Assembly: GCA_007922305.1 (NCBI GenBank) | Contig: ML677326.1 | Location: 55,298,785 to 55,362,784 of the forward strand | From: Dermatemys mawii | Taxonomy: Eukaryota > Chordata > Testudines > Dermatemydidae | Length of the DNA: 64,000 nt | Direction of reading: 5' to 3' | In this document: piece after piece, positions 36,601-48,575 of the stretch | Layout of the letters: the number at the start of each line of letters is the position of its first letter | Numbering within the stretch: the first letter of the stretch is position 1 | Made by a program: the position numbers and the translations under genes | The notes under the pieces: generated by a model | The model's database searches: none | The model's input: only the letters and a program-made list of their open reading frames with translations | What the model was told of the DNA's origin: nothing

Positions 36601-37690
36601 ACTATATTATGTATTATTAGCACTCCAGCAATTGCAGGCCGTTGCAGCCTTTAGCACTTAAATAAAGTAAGCCTAATTAAAGTACAGAATATTTGTGAAT
36701 TTGCAAGATCAGCTGCATAATAGTCACTATTTTTGCAATTAAAGAAGGAGCCAAGGTTTGTGTGTTGCATATTCTTCACAAGTTTAAGTCTTGGTCATGC
36801 CAATATCTAATGATACATGTAGGAATCCCACAGATTAACATTTTATTATATATTATGTCTGACAAAAAAGGAAAACGTTTACTTTGTAGCAATTCATTGT
36901 CTAGCCAGACTCAGATGACTTCAGTAAATTCAGATTAAGAGGAAAAGGCATCGGTGAACTATCTATTCAATTTCAGTTTTCCTGACAGTGAGATGCTTTA
37001 CTAATCTTTAATCACTGTGACATTTCCCAGGTATTTTTTCTTCTCTGTTGGATTTCTGGCTTAGTGCCATAATTTCTGCCTTACAATAAGATCAATGAGG
37101 AGTCAAATGAGCTATTTGAAAGTTACAAAGGTGTTTTGCACAAAACAAAAATAGTGAACAGCTATTGTCCAAGAAAGAATTAATCCACATACATGAGCAC
37201 TCACCTTCTTCTCATGGCACAATTACTGGGAAATGGGGAATGCACTGCTACATGATATTGGTAAGTTGAATGCCACAGAAAATATTTTACTAAAGGGGAG
37301 ACTTTTTTTAAATTGTGCACGTAAAATTATGAGAGACTTAAAATTAATATGGGGTGGGGAGAGAGAAAGAAAGAATACAATGATGGGAACCTGATTACAA
37401 AGACATTCATATAAAAATTCATGGTTGAAAAAACAAAAAATATAAAACATCCATATAACGCTGTTGGAAAGTTCACTCTCATGTTGCTTCATATACTCTT
37501 CATGCTTTTTAATTCAACACAGAAGAGAAAATTGAATGTTAAGAAATTAATCTGGAAGGAAAGGCCTTGAAGCATATAACAAAGGCTAACATTCTTCTGA
37601 AGTAAAAAGAATAGATAAAACACAAGGATATGAAATTATACAATGAATGATGTGAGAAAACAATAGGTGTTCACAGATTAAACAATTCCC
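33600..37690. other. No gene seen; mostly unique DNA with a possible conserved stretch
   Basis: About 4 kb without identifiable transposons, the longest such stretch in the window. The part at 36390-36770 is discussed in findings as a possible conserved regulatory element. A small perfect hairpin GGTCCTC/GAGGACC lies near 34974-34994. Open frames up to 90 aa show no domain. Confidence 0.4.
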
Positions 37691-37801
37691 CTATACTTGG
37701 TGGATCATTACCAGAGTCCACCCAGCAGAGATAATCAGGCGTCAGGATCCCAACAAGGGCACTGAGGGCCGCGTGTCAAAGCAGAGGAAAATCTGAGGCT
37801 A

Positions 37802-38012
37802 GGGGCTGGGCTACACTAAAGGGAGGGGTCGACCCAAGATACACAACTTCAGCTACGCGAATAGTGTAGCTGAAGTTGCAGTACCTTAGGTCAATTTACC
37901 TGGCAGTCCCCACAACGGTGGGTCGACCGTGGCCGCTCCCCTGCCAACTCCGCTTACTCCTCCTGCCAAGGTGGAGTACAGGCGTCAATTTGGGGATCGA
38001 TTTATCACATCT
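37802..38012. mobile_element. Harbinger-type MITE, one end lost
   Basis: It begins AGGGGCTGGGCTACACTAAA and contains a hairpin with 12-bp arms AACTTCAGCTAC / GTAGCTGAAGTT at about 37845-37877, then 'GGGGATCGATTTATCACATC'. Blocks occur in the opposite order to the copy at 24215, so it is inverted relative to it. The far terminus is missing and flanking sequence resumes near 38013. Confidence 0.7.
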
Positions 38013-38223
38013 AGCTCTGGCGGGTAGCATATCCATACCCTAGGAGTAGCCGAGCAGTTTGTAGTCAGCTTCACGCCAGGGTCATTACTGAGGGTCAGAG
38101 TCCAAATCAGGAGGCGAAGTCCAAAAACAAGCAGTGCTCAAGCCAGACATTCAGACGCACAGAATAGGAAAGGCTGTGGCAGCTGCAGAAGATACACATT
38201 GTTGCCTGGATACCTCCTGGAAA

Positions 38224-38350
38224 CAGTGCTTAATTTGTAATGAAAGAAGTGCTGGGGCTCAAGCAATTTTTTTTATTTTCAGAACTGACACAGGAAGCCC
38301 AGAGGTGCTGAGGCAGAGCCCTGGCAAGCCCCAGCACAAATTAAAAACTG
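38224..38350. mobile_element. Short hAT-like element (127 bp)
   Basis: CAGTGCTTAATTTGT on the left and CACAAATTAAAAACTG on the right are inverted. Candidate 8-bp duplications CCTGGAAA (38216-38223) and TGTGGAAG (38351-38358) match only 5 of 8. The interior 'AAGAAGTGCTGGGGCTCAAG' belongs to a turtle family I recognise. Confidence 0.6.
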
Positions 38351-38499
38351 TGTGGAAGATCCCTTGGGTTTATATAGTACACAGAGCCAATTAGGAACCA
38401 TGGGAGCTGCAGCCTGTCAAAGCCCTGAGGCAGCACTTGCTCTGTGTCCACAGTGGATCATGGGAAGTGCAGCATGCATTGGTTATAGCTGCCACTTCA

Positions 38500-40960
38500 T
38501 GGTAACCTGGAGGTGTCAACTGTCTGATAGCTCTATAGGCCTGGGTTCTAGGACCATGGGGCTTTACAGCAGGTATAATTCAGCATATTGCATTACATTA
38601 ATGCAAGAGAGATAAATCTTGAGGATGTTAAGAATTATGTTGGCTAACAATTAAATGGCAACCACAAAGTAACAAATCTGACTCAGTTTAGGTAGGAGCT
38701 GTATTTCTTTTCCAGGATCTGGCCAGTACATTCTGTACATCAAGGATGAGATGTTTATGGGATTTTCTCAGTTCACTGTCAGAACCTGACGCAATAAACC
38801 CTTACAAAATTAATGTAGGAGATTAAGATAAACAACCCAATAATTTGCAAGATCATGTTTTTAATCAAGCCTAGCATGTGTAATAAAAGAACTCTTCCAC
38901 CATACTATTTCACCACAGCTCTTCCATGAGAGATATGAAAAGAAGTTATCCAGAAAGTTGTTTCTTCAGGATAACAATATAGATGTTACGTTAGTTTTAG
39001 TTTTGTTACAGATATAGGAGACAGAAAAATTATGAAGGTACTTCCACATCACAGTGCAGTAGCTGGATGTATTTCTGACTGTAAACTGCATATAATGTCC
39101 TGACTGCATTGTATAGTTAAAGATGATGACTTGCATGTATGTTCTCATAAAATCTTAAAGAAATCTTCTACTCTGCTGCTGATTGTGAATATAAATTAAT
39201 GGAAAAATATCAAAATTGAAGGCATTAGACATATTTCTTCTCAGATCCTATAAAGACCTAAGATGACCTTCCATGAAAAATTGAGACAGAACTGTAATAT
39301 TCTTAGCACTAAAAGACTGACCAGTCCTTAGCACAGTTATTGTCCTTCCTGCTGGTGAGATCTCTGAGAAAATATTGTGTTCTTTGCTAATGGAAGTTGT
39401 CAATCACTCTGTTGAGGCTGATAGGTTACAGCTAGTTTAAAGGAAGTATATATTTGGTGTCTGCTCAATGATTGCTAATAATGCTGACAATCTATCCAGT
39501 TATTGACCAGCACTGAATCTTCCATTTTTGGTTAAGATTAGAGAAAAGATGGCAAAACAATTCTCAATGTGGCTAGAAGTTTCCAATGACCTTGATCCTT
39601 GCAATCTAGATTCCAGTACAGAGATTCCTTTTGTTGCATTGGTTGATGATTTTTTGGCAATGGATAAAGAGCTGGTGTCCATGCTGATATTAGATCTATC
39701 AGCTACCTTCATGCTGTTGATGCACTTGTGATCTCTAGCAGAAGATGCTGTTCTTCAGTGACTTTGTTTCTTTTAAAAGGGAGATTCCAGAGGCACTAAT
39801 GGGTAATTGCTTTTCAGGCCCAAGGATCTGTTTTATTATCCCCTTCCGAGATGTATATAAGAAGTTGTTACAAAAAGTCAGAGAGGAGATATATATCAGA
39901 GAGATCTGATGCTTTCATGGTGGGTTGGGAGTGGCAAGCAGAGGAGCTTGTGGACTTTATAGCATCCTCCAGCCTCTTGGAATATGCATGCCCATGATTT
40001 ATAAACCATATGAATAACCTAGCGATCTGGTTAGATATCCAGCTGCTTCTGAATGACTAAGGAGATGCACTGACCAAGGCTACTGTTTGCTATGCACAAA
40101 TCTGGTCGGCTACTTTCTTCTTGGGTATGGACCTTGTTCTTGTGATTCTCATCTGTCACCTTTAGATTGGATAACTGTAATAAGGTGAGCAGGCACAACG
40201 AGGCTAATGCTAAACAAAGGATCTCACTTTTTAAGTGGGGCTTCTCATCATGAGTACGTGACTCAGTGTCCGGAGATCCACCACTGGCTGCCTGTTGGCT
40301 TCTGAGGAGAGGTGAAGGTGTTGCTTATAACATGTAAAGCTCCAAAGAACTAGGACATTCCTCCAAGAGAGACACTACTCTTTTCCTGTGATACTGCTGT
40401 GATTGTGATCAGACCTGCTCAGGGTAAAATCCTCTATATCAGAGATGAGGCTGCAGCGTGTTCTCTGTGAATGACCCTTGAATTTGAAACATGTTCCACA
40501 ACTTGGCCCAAAGTATACAGAATCTATGACTTTCTAGGCCTTCTGAAAAACTCATGTATCTGAAGGAGAATTTGGGATAGGAGAGGCTGGTGAGGATAGA
40601 TCTTATGAGAAAGTGATGGGTGGGAGGTTTGATTGTTAACAATTGTGCTTACAGGTGATTGCTATATGATGAGTAGATGGGAAAGAACTGTACTGATGTT
40701 TTAGCTGTGCAGTTATTTTGGTACTGTACTTTAACTTTAAAGGTCACACAAACCCCTAGTGAGGAAATTATGTTGTGTTTTAAATTAAACTATTTATATT
40801 CACTTCTTTTTTAACATTATTATTGCCATGATAAATCTCACCTAATTACAATTAACTAAATAGGCCATTACCTCCATCAGACAGGAAGCCAATGTTTTAG
40901 AAAAATATGTTAAAATCTGTATTCTGAAGAAAAATACCTCCATATCCTTCTCTACAGTAT
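38500..40960. other. No gene or recognisable repeat seen
   Basis: About 2.5 kb of unique-looking DNA. Confidence 0.4.
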
Positions 40961-40961
40961 C

Positions 40962-41098
40962 ACTGTAGCCATATCAGGCCCAGAATACTGAAGAGATAAG
41001 GTGGGTAAAATAATATTCTTTATTAGACCAAGCTTGTCTCTTCACTCTTCAGTAAAAGATATTACCTCACCAGCCTTGTCTTTATAGTATCCTTCTGA
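40962..41098. repeat. Fold-back repeat, possibly Penelope-derived
   Basis: Left 'GATAAGGTGGGTAAAATAAT' and 'ATTCTTTATTAGACCA' are nearly the reverse complement of right 'GTAAAAGATATTACCTCACC' and 'AGCCTTGTCTT'. The outer 'CTGTAGCCATATCAGGCCCA' resembles 'GTAGCCGTGTTGGTCCCA', a known reptile repeat end. The inverted layout and GGCTAC-like ends parallel the Penelope-like element at 11208, but no coding remnant is present. Confidence 0.5.
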
Positions 41099-41099
41099 C

Positions 41100-42747
41100 A
41101 ATTTGTTCTCTTTAAAATGTAATTGTAAGGTAAGAATGCTCTCATACAAGATTCAGCCTTTTTATGGACCATTAATAGTTCTTTTAAAGAGTGGGAGGCC
41201 AATATAGGTGCTATAGTATAAGCCTGATCTGTACAACATCCCAGAAGAAACCCATCAGACCTCTATGAAAAGGTTCAGTTAGATTGATTATTTCCTGGGG
41301 TAAAATATCAGAATTTAGAATATTCAGAAATGATTTTTGATAATCGAATCCCACCTAGAACCTTGTAGATCTGTCCATTAGACTGATCATATATGTAAAG
41401 TATTGTGGAACATATTCAGATTTCTGTTTTTATTAACTGATATTGAAGTAGAAGAAGCTTCTGTGACTTCAATGGAGGTGATTCAGTTGTTACTTTAAAA
41501 AAAAACCCCAGCCATGCTTAAACTTATCATCTTTGTTATTTTTTTCCACAATAAAATCTTTCCAAAAAACCTCTCATGTGTGTCTCTAAGGCATCAGTTT
41601 CACCACAAAGAGTAATACATTTTCTATCCAGGTATATAGATTTTTTTACAGATAAACTTTACGTACTTTCTAAAACATGCAACGTACTTTCTAAAACATG
41701 CAGCGTGCTGTGGAACTGTGCTAGCTTTTCATTTTTTTTAATGTGAAGACACTGACATTTCTCTCCTATTGCTATTTTTGAAGCTTGCTAATAAAGAGAC
41801 ACACTAACTTCTTGTGTATCAATTCTGTGACACAAAATCTTCAAAAGTTGAATTTAGCTCTTGTATGGGTGTTCTGTCATGCATTTCCCCCCCCCCAATA
41901 GCAGGTGAAAAGAAATATTACAAGTCACGGATTAACCTAATCAACCAACCAAATAAAACAGTAAACATATAGCCATGATCACAAAGGGAGATTTTGTTCC
42001 CACAGCATGTTTAATCCAAAGATCTCAGTCTGCTATTCTGGACAAAATTAAGCCTATTCTCTAAAAGAAAAGTGCTTTGCCTTAGAGGAGAAAGAATAGT
42101 TCTTTGTGTTGGGGAGGGGCAGCTTGATCCCATACATATGAAAGCCGCATGTCAGTAATAGTCTTTGTGTAATTTAGAGCTTGGGAGAGAGGTATGGGGA
42201 AAACCAGTCCTATCCGCCAATCATAGAACACAATCAAGGTGATCTGAAAAGATTCTAACAAAGTTCCTGTTTAGTGCATATAAACAAAATGCAGTAATTA
42301 TAGCCACATTACAATTGGGCAAAAAGTTTCCAATTCAAAATGTTCAGATAAAAAATGGGAAAAAAATTAACAAAAGTTTCCCATTTCTCAACAGCTCAAG
42401 TCTAGACCAGACATGATGACCCAATCTCCTGGTATCTTTTAGGGTGGTTTTCATATGTTTAAAATAAATATAATTTTCAACAATTCTAGCGATTTTTCCA
42501 GTAATGAGTAGGAACCCCTGCTAATCTATGTGCTCTGTAATTGTTCACAATCACCTGGAGAATAGTGAGTTTCTTGTAAATCAAAAAGATCTGATTTAAA
42601 TGTATTTAAGCAAGAGAATCCCTTTCTTCTTAATTACATGGTTTGGCTCATTCACACTTAAAAAGAAAAACTCATCTATGAGAGTTAAGCATCACTTATA
42701 TGTTTTAAAAATATCTCCCCCTACCCCATCCATTTTGAAGTTAGTTC
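41100..42747. other. No gene or recognisable repeat seen
   Basis: Unique-looking DNA. A local duplication 'ACGTACTTTCTAAAACATGC' occurs twice in tandem near 41661-41701. Confidence 0.5.
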
Positions 42748-42751
42748 GATG

Positions 42752-43319
42752 TGTAACAAAATGGCTGATGTTGGTATGGTGAGTCCCACGCTTTTCTTGG
42801 CAGGGGAGGGGTGATGGTGGTAGCCGGGATGCCACCTTTGCCCCTGCCTTTCGGGTGCTGAGGGCTCTGCTAGTGGCCCACAAAGGTGGCAAAGGAGGGG
42901 AGCAGGAAAGGGGTTTGCTCTTCTTTCTGACCCGCAGTCTCTCACCCCTGTGAGTTTCTTACCCTCCTCCCCCTTGGGTAGCATTACCCTCAGTCCTTGA
43001 TGCTGTAGGAGATAGTCTCTCTGCTCTGCTGAGGCAGGGTATCCCTTCCTCTGATACTCTGGTCTTTCAATTCTCAGCAACACACCTCCAAACTCCAGTC
43101 GTCTTTTCTTCCTCGCTCCACCCTGTCTGCCTGAAGCAGGGCTTTTTTATTAGGTTCCTGACAGGGCCTTAATTGGCTACAGGTGCTCCAATTAACCTAT
43201 GGTAACATTCCCTACTCTACAGTGAACCACGTCTTAATTAGCTATAGGCTTATGCCTGCCCACTTCCCACCACCCAATAAGACCACTGTCCCACCTCTTC
43301 CTGACTCTGCTGTATCACA
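42752..43319. mobile_element. Solo LTR (568 bp)
   Basis: It begins TGTAACAAAATGGC and ends CTGTATCACA (TG...CA). The flanks are GATG (42748-42751) and AATG (43320-43323), a 4-bp duplication with 3 of 4 matching. The terminal 'CTGCTGTATCACA' and internal 'AATTGGCTACAGGTGCTCCA' blocks recur in the LTR at 50853-51516, so the two are related retroelement LTRs. Frames of 66-120 aa inside have no retroviral motif. Confidence 0.7.
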
Positions 43320-43324
43320 AATGT

Positions 43325-43530
43325 TATTGTCACATTCTGGAGTTCAGTCCAGATCAGTGAGGGGCTCTGCTATTGCCTGCCCTGCAACTGTGGGTGCCTT
43401 ACAATACTTTGCTGTTGTAGCTCAGAAACAGAATATCAGTGTGCAGGTCACACCTTGAGTGTACAGTTGCAGTCATGGTCCAGCATCTCTGACCCCAGCA
43501 GCCTCTTAGCAACTCCAGAATTATTCAATC
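43325..43530. mobile_element. Probable LTR-related fragment
   Basis: 'TTCTGGAGTTCAGTCCAGAT', 'GTGGGTGCCTTACAATACTT' and 'GTCATGGTCCAGCATCTCTG' fit another turtle retroelement piece directly abutting the solo LTR. No termini are visible. Confidence 0.3.
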
Positions 43531-43643
43531 GATACCTCAACAAGGCATATTTTATAAAAAGATTATTATGATAGTGTGGAGAAGGAGCATATAGGGATAC
43601 TTTCAGTCACAGTTATGATATATGATATACAGTTAATGTGTAG

Positions 43644-43645
<2 letters not shown>

Positions 43646-43698
<53 letters not shown>
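43646..43698. repeat. (AT)n microsatellite, 53 bp
   Basis: Uninterrupted alternating T and A, followed by 'GTCATATATATTT'. It lies 16 bp upstream of a CR1 3' tail. Confidence 0.97.
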
Positions 43699-43701
<3 letters not shown>

Positions 43702-43713
43702 ATATATATTTAG

Positions 43714-43823
43714 AGATTTTTAAGATCAGGTTTGACAAAGCCTGGCTAGGATGACGTAGTTGGAAATTGGTCCAGCTTTGAGCAGGGAGTTGGTCCATTC
43801 CAATCCTGATATTCTATGAATGA
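43714..43823 (+). mobile_element. CR1 LINE 3' tail
   Basis: 'TTTTTAAGATCAGGTTTGAC', 'AAAGCCTGGCTAGGATGA', 'GCTTTGAGCAGGGAGTTGG' and the terminal 'ATTCTATGAATGATC' match the CR1 3' end, including the degenerate ATTCTATGA terminal repeats. It is severely 5'-truncated, as is usual for this family. Confidence 0.85.
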
Positions 43824-44154
43824 TCAAATGGAATAGACCTTTAACTAAATGACAATCTGTACCTAGCAGACAAAGGCTGCAAATTTAAGACAGAAAAATT
43901 CAAATTGGAAATAAGATGCATTTTTTAAAACAGAACGATTGGAACAAGATTACAGAGGAAAGTGGCAAATGTTCCATCCCTTTAAATCAAGACTGGAAGT
44001 CTTTACAAAAGACATGCTCTGCTTCAGCATAAAGTGCATGACGCAGAAATTACTATTTGGAATTCTATAGCCTGTGCTATGCAAGAAGTCAGAAGTGGTG
44101 GTCAAACAGTTGTTTTGTTTTGTTTTTAAAGGAAAGTGGTATTGGAAAACCTTA

Positions 44155-44400
44155 GGGCATATCTATACTCACAACTAGATCAGCATTTCTGTGACTAATG
44201 CAGCAATATCGATTTAGCAGGTCTGCTGAAGAGCCAGTTGACACCTGTACTCCACCTCCCCGGGATGAGTAAAGTAAGTCGACGGGACAACATCTCCTGT
44301 CAACACAGGGTGGGGTGGACTTTATGTTGATTTTAGTTATATTACTTATGCAATTGAAGTAGCATCATTTAGGTTGACTTACAGCTATAGTGTATATATA
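44155..44400. mobile_element. Harbinger-type MITE, diverged
   Basis: It follows TTA (44152-44154) with GGGCATATCTATACTCACA and closes with 'GCTATAGTGTATATATA', an inverted remnant. The interior has 'CAATATCGATTTAGCAGGTC' and 'AGTAAGTCGACGGGACAACA', close to blocks in the copy at 45495. The right end has drifted into AT repeats. Confidence 0.65.
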
Positions 44401-44501
44401 TTTTCTCTCATATTCAGAGAAAATAAGCAAGCATCTATTCAAACATCTGTCAAAGTCAAATAATATTTAATAGCAAAACAATATTTAGTAAAACATATCT
44501 G

Positions 44502-44592
44502 TGGGATTTTCAAAAATGGTCTAAGGGTTGAAGTCACTCTCATTGAGACAGTTAGGCCAACAATGAGTGCTTTTAGAAATCAAACCCACCAT
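44502..44592. repeat. Ancient palindromic interspersed repeat
   Basis: 'GGGATTTTCAAAAATGGTCT' and 'AGTGCTTTTAGAAATCAAAC' are imperfect inverted ends around 'CTCATTGAGA'. It belongs to the 'GATTTTCAAAGGCGCCTAA' type of fold-back repeat. Confidence 0.5.
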
Positions 44593-45490
44593 ATTCAAGT
44601 AGAACAATAGTCAAAATAGGAGGGGAGTAATCACCATCAAGATTATTCCCAGTTATACAGAGAACACAGAATTATCTTCTCTTGGTCCCATTGCAATAAC
44701 ATGTATTTGTGATCTAAACATGATAAAATTCTAAACAGAATTGAGAACAAACTTTGACCAAAAAGAAAAAAATCCATTTAGTGGAATCAGTGCTATATTT
44801 GAAACTGATCTGGAGCTCCACTAGAAAGACATGTTTCCCATCGTGGAGCAGTTTAAGGTGGGCATGAAAGATTTCCTGTACTTCTGAGGAAAATTTAAGA
44901 ATCTTCTTTTACTAACCTAGACCAAAATTAATCTTGAAGGGTATCACACAACGTATTTTCTCTTATTTTATTTTTTTCACATATTTCTCAAAGATTTCCA
45001 TGCTCAAATCCAAGTACATTAAATTCCACTTCCCTTGACATTTTGAAATTTCAGGCATTTCAGTTTCTTGCTTTTACCTAGGAAACTCAGGAATGTTGGC
45101 AACAACAAGAAGTTTCTGTATCTTTGGGTCTTGCACCCTGGTGAGCTTTACTTATTTTCAAATTCTTGGCTATTTTCAAGTTTTGGTACAAATTTTCAAA
45201 GGCTTAGACACAAGAAATGACTTCATCAAATTGTGTTGCTCTCCTTCCTTTTCATCCAAGAGACAGGCTATGCCTGTCCTTCTGTCTTTTCATCTCATTT
45301 TCTGCCTTTGTTTTCCTATCTTCAATGACAATGGTTCTTGCTCTGCTCTTTTAATTCTTATCCAGCTTGACATTTCTAATGGAGACAGAACCTTTAATAT
45401 TTTCCCCCTTTGATAATGATGATGCCTTGGGACTTTTTAACATCCCTGAACATTTCAGCTCCAGACGTACAGTAGCATTCCCCTTCAATA
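44593..45490. other. No gene or recognisable repeat seen
   Basis: Unique-looking DNA. A 106-aa frame at 45093-45413 has no recognisable domain. Confidence 0.4.
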
Positions 45491-45494
45491 GCTA

Positions 45495-45748
45495 GGAGAG
45501 GTCTACACTACAGCGCGGATTGATGCTCTGACATCAATCCACCGGTGGTCCATTTAGCAGGCCTAGTAAAGACCTGCCAAATCAACAACAGATTGCTCTC
45601 CAGTCAACCCCTGTACGCTTTGCCTGACAAGAAGAGTAAGATAAGTCGATGGAAGAGTTTCTCCTGTCAACACTCACTCAGTGTAGACCCTGTGGTAACT
45701 TAACTTAGATAGCATTGGTCGACTTACCGTGATAGTGTAGATGTAGCC
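45495..45748. mobile_element. Harbinger-type MITE (254 bp)
   Basis: GGAGAGGTCTACACTACAG on the left and GATAGTGTAGATGTAGCC on the right are inverted ends. CTA flanks both (45492-45494, 45749-45751), a variant of the TTA/TAA Harbinger duplication. The interior 'GTAAGATAAGTCGATGGAAG' is shared with the element at 44155. Confidence 0.8.
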
Positions 45749-45751
45749 CTA

Positions 45752-47316
45752 GAAAAAAGCTGCAGTTGCCATGTTCTCCACAGAGTAAATGGAGCTCCTG
45801 CTAAAGAATGTAAAAATTCCCAAATGATTTACTAGCATAAAAATCCTTGATTTGATCTTTTAGGAATTTGTTATGCAATCCTTTGACCTTTCATTTCAAT
45901 TGTTTGTGCCTCAATAACTAAATTAAAAACAAACAAACAATCTAAACTGGGATTTGAAACTGTACCTGAGAAGAGCAATAGTATAAATACATTTACTCAC
46001 TCCATAATCCAGACCAGATCATGCACCCCTTTTTTATAAATAGATACAGTTTGTTACTGGTTATTTTGAGATTTTAAAGTTGTAGCCACATTGTAGAAAG
46101 TGGAAAAGTAAATGGAAGTTGAACCTTCCAACGCCCTTGGTTAAGAGAACAATATTGGTTCAGTTCTGTTACCCTTACTCTCAATGAACAGTATCTTAAT
46201 CTGAAGGAAGTCACATTGAAACCACTCAACATGGAAAAAGTTGCAAAACTGGGCATATACTATGTTTTCTTACCTCAGGTGACTTCAGTCTTCTACTTTA
46301 TGCTTTCATCAATTTTATCCAATTTCCACAGTGTGTTTTCAACAACTATTCAAAAAATATTATATTCAGTGTGCCAACTGGAAGACAATTTTGTCATGAA
46401 TTAATGCAGGTACACATAGAAGGAACATGCAGCACAGTACCTCATAGTATGTAACTCATACAATATTTGTTCTTATTTAATGAGGAAGTAGAAATTCTGG
46501 AGCAGAACCCGTCTTACAGAATCTATTCTCTTTTGATGCACAAAGTAATGAATGTTAGTAGGAGTTAAACACTCACATTGGGAGAAAGAGAGACTTATGC
46601 ATGTTTATTTAGCTTAAAGACCAAGTATGTGTACAATGCTTTGGAAACATGGAATATTCAAAGACTATTGAATCTACTTTAAAAGTGTTATATGAATCTT
46701 TATGGAGTAGCTAGTGACTCCATTTCCAAGGTCAATGCTTGAACTAAAAATATGTTTCTTGTAGGAACCAAAATCATTGGAGGGTAATTAATGCAAATCC
46801 CTAATGCAGGTAACAATCTGTTGGAAGTTTTATGCTCTGGGGAAATAGCATAAGTTGGTTTGACCTGGCTCAAGAGACCTGGCAAACAAGAAACTGCAAC
46901 ACCGTACTAAGTGACTACCCTGACGTGGGGAGAGAGACCACTCACCATGGAGCCAACAACATACTTGGGAATGTGATCAACAGGGCAAGGTCCCATGGAG
47001 GGCACGGAATACTTTAAATGCTACTAGAATTTCCATGTGGAAGATGAGTGACAATCTGATTATCCAAGTACATAAACTGCCCTTAAAAGGTATCTTGTAA
47101 TGATTTGTTCAGAATAAGTAATACCTTGCTTTATGAAAGCTGGTGGTCACTAGTTAACTCTGTCATTGCCCCTGAGAGAATACGACTGCCAATACCGAAC
47201 TAAGATCAGATCTCCTGAGATAATCACAATGGTCGCAGAAGCCTGCAACCTAATTTCCAACTCTTGGGGAGAGAGTTGCAGGGCTCCATCCCAAGAAAGG
47301 AGTTAGGCTTGAGACC
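45752..47316. other. No gene seen; right part may be an eroded repeat
   Basis: Unique-looking to about 46680. From there to 47316 composition becomes GC-richer and retroelement-like ('GGCTCAAGAGACCTGGCAAA'), but no ends are visible. The Harbinger element at 47320 inserts here. Confidence 0.35.
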
Positions 47317-47869
47317 TAAGGGTATGTCTACAGTACAAAATTAGGTCGGATTTACAGACGTCAATTTTTCTGAACAGATTGTAAGCATTCGATTGTGTGT
47401 GCCTCCAGTAAATGTGAATGATGGGGCAAAAACATTGTCGCAGGTGGTTTTGAGTACGTCATCAGTTGCCCCTCCCTCCATGAAAGCAATGGCACACAAT
47501 CATTTTGCTCCTTTTTTCTGTGCAGACGCCATACTGCTTTCAGCAGATGGTGCAGTACGACTGCTAACCATCATCATTGACCCACTGCTTCCGCTGCAAC
47601 TTTGCTCTCCTGGTGCCATGAATCCACTTTGCAGGTCCTCTTGTCATTCTGTATAAATATCTATTCTCATGGCATTCACCACTTCCGCTGCAACTCTGTG
47701 CTCCTGCTCTTGCCCTAGTAGAAAATTTCTCCATGTTGTCTGTCATGGGCTCTTGGAAACGTGTTCTTCCTTGGGAAATGTGCATGGTGCTAACCTTGGT
47801 CATTCACCACTTCCACTGTAACACTGCTCTCCTGCAGATGCCATACGATGGCAAGCACGGAGCCCATTC

Positions 47870-48248
47870 AGCTCACCGTTCTGTTGTGAGCATTGTAAAC
47901 ACCTCACGCATTATCTTGCGGTACGTGCACAATCTGCAAAAGCAGGTGAGGAGGCAACGACAGCACGATCATGATCGTGATGAGGACATGGACACAGCCT
48001 TCTCTCAAATCACCGGCCCTGGCAATTTGGAGATCATGGTGGTAATGGGGCAGGTTTATGCCATGGAATGCCAATTCTGGGCCCGGGAAACAAGCACAGA
48101 CTGGTGGGACCACATAGTGTTGCAGGTCTGGGATGATTCCCAGTGGCTGCAAAACTTTCGCATGCATAAAGACACTTTCATGGAACTTCGTGCTTTCCCC
48201 TGCCCTGAAGCGCAAAAATACCAAGATGAGAGCAGCCCTCACCGTTGA
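47870..48248 (+). pseudogene. Harbinger transposase, N-terminal remnant (HARBI1-like)
   Basis: An open frame runs from a Met codon at 47733 to a stop at 48248 (171 aa). The recognisable part is toward its end: FWARETSTDWWDHIVLQVWD, followed by DDSQWLQNFRMHKDTFMELR. This matches the pre-catalytic region of turtle Harbinger transposases ('FWARET.T.WWDRIV', 'W..NFRM.K.TF.EL'). Just after FMEL the reading frame shifts: the family's 'LSPAL' motif continues in another frame up to about 48250. Sequence homologous to the transposase then stops, so no DDE catalytic residues remain. I infer a dead gene. The N-terminal start is uncertain. Confidence 0.8.
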
Positions 48249-48399
48249 ATTACTATACTGGCTGTGAATGCACCCCAAGTCTTCAGGGCAAATTAAACAT
48301 TAAACATGCTTGCTTTTAAACCCTGTATTATATTTACAATGACACCAGAGTCGCCATCTCCGGCTTCAAGGTCCAGGAGCCCACCTTAGGAAGGTTGGA

Positions 48400-48575
48400 A
48401 ATGCACTCGCCTGCTGCACGGATTCTTCTCCCCATACAGAGATCAGATCCAGTACCTCCTGTTCGGTCCATGCTGGAGCTCTTTTGCGATTCTGGGACTC
48501 CATGGTCATCTGTTCCTATTGAGCTCTGCATGGTCGCCTGTGCTGATGAGCTCGCCATGCTGGCCAGACAGGAAA
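48400..48575 (-). pseudogene. Harbinger Myb/SANT-like gene, 5' remnant
   Basis: On the minus strand the frame reads WTEQEVLDLISVWGEESVQ, the first helix of the Myb/SANT-like DNA-binding domain encoded by the second gene of Harbinger transposons. Upstream, in a different frame, is 'MASSSAQATMQSS', then 'ESQK', corresponding to the usual N-terminus, so a frameshift separates the two. After SVQ the family similarity ends. In live elements this protein binds the transposon ends and partners the transposase. A longer minus-strand frame (48334-48876, 180 aa) overlaps but reads the domain out of frame. Confidence 0.75.
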
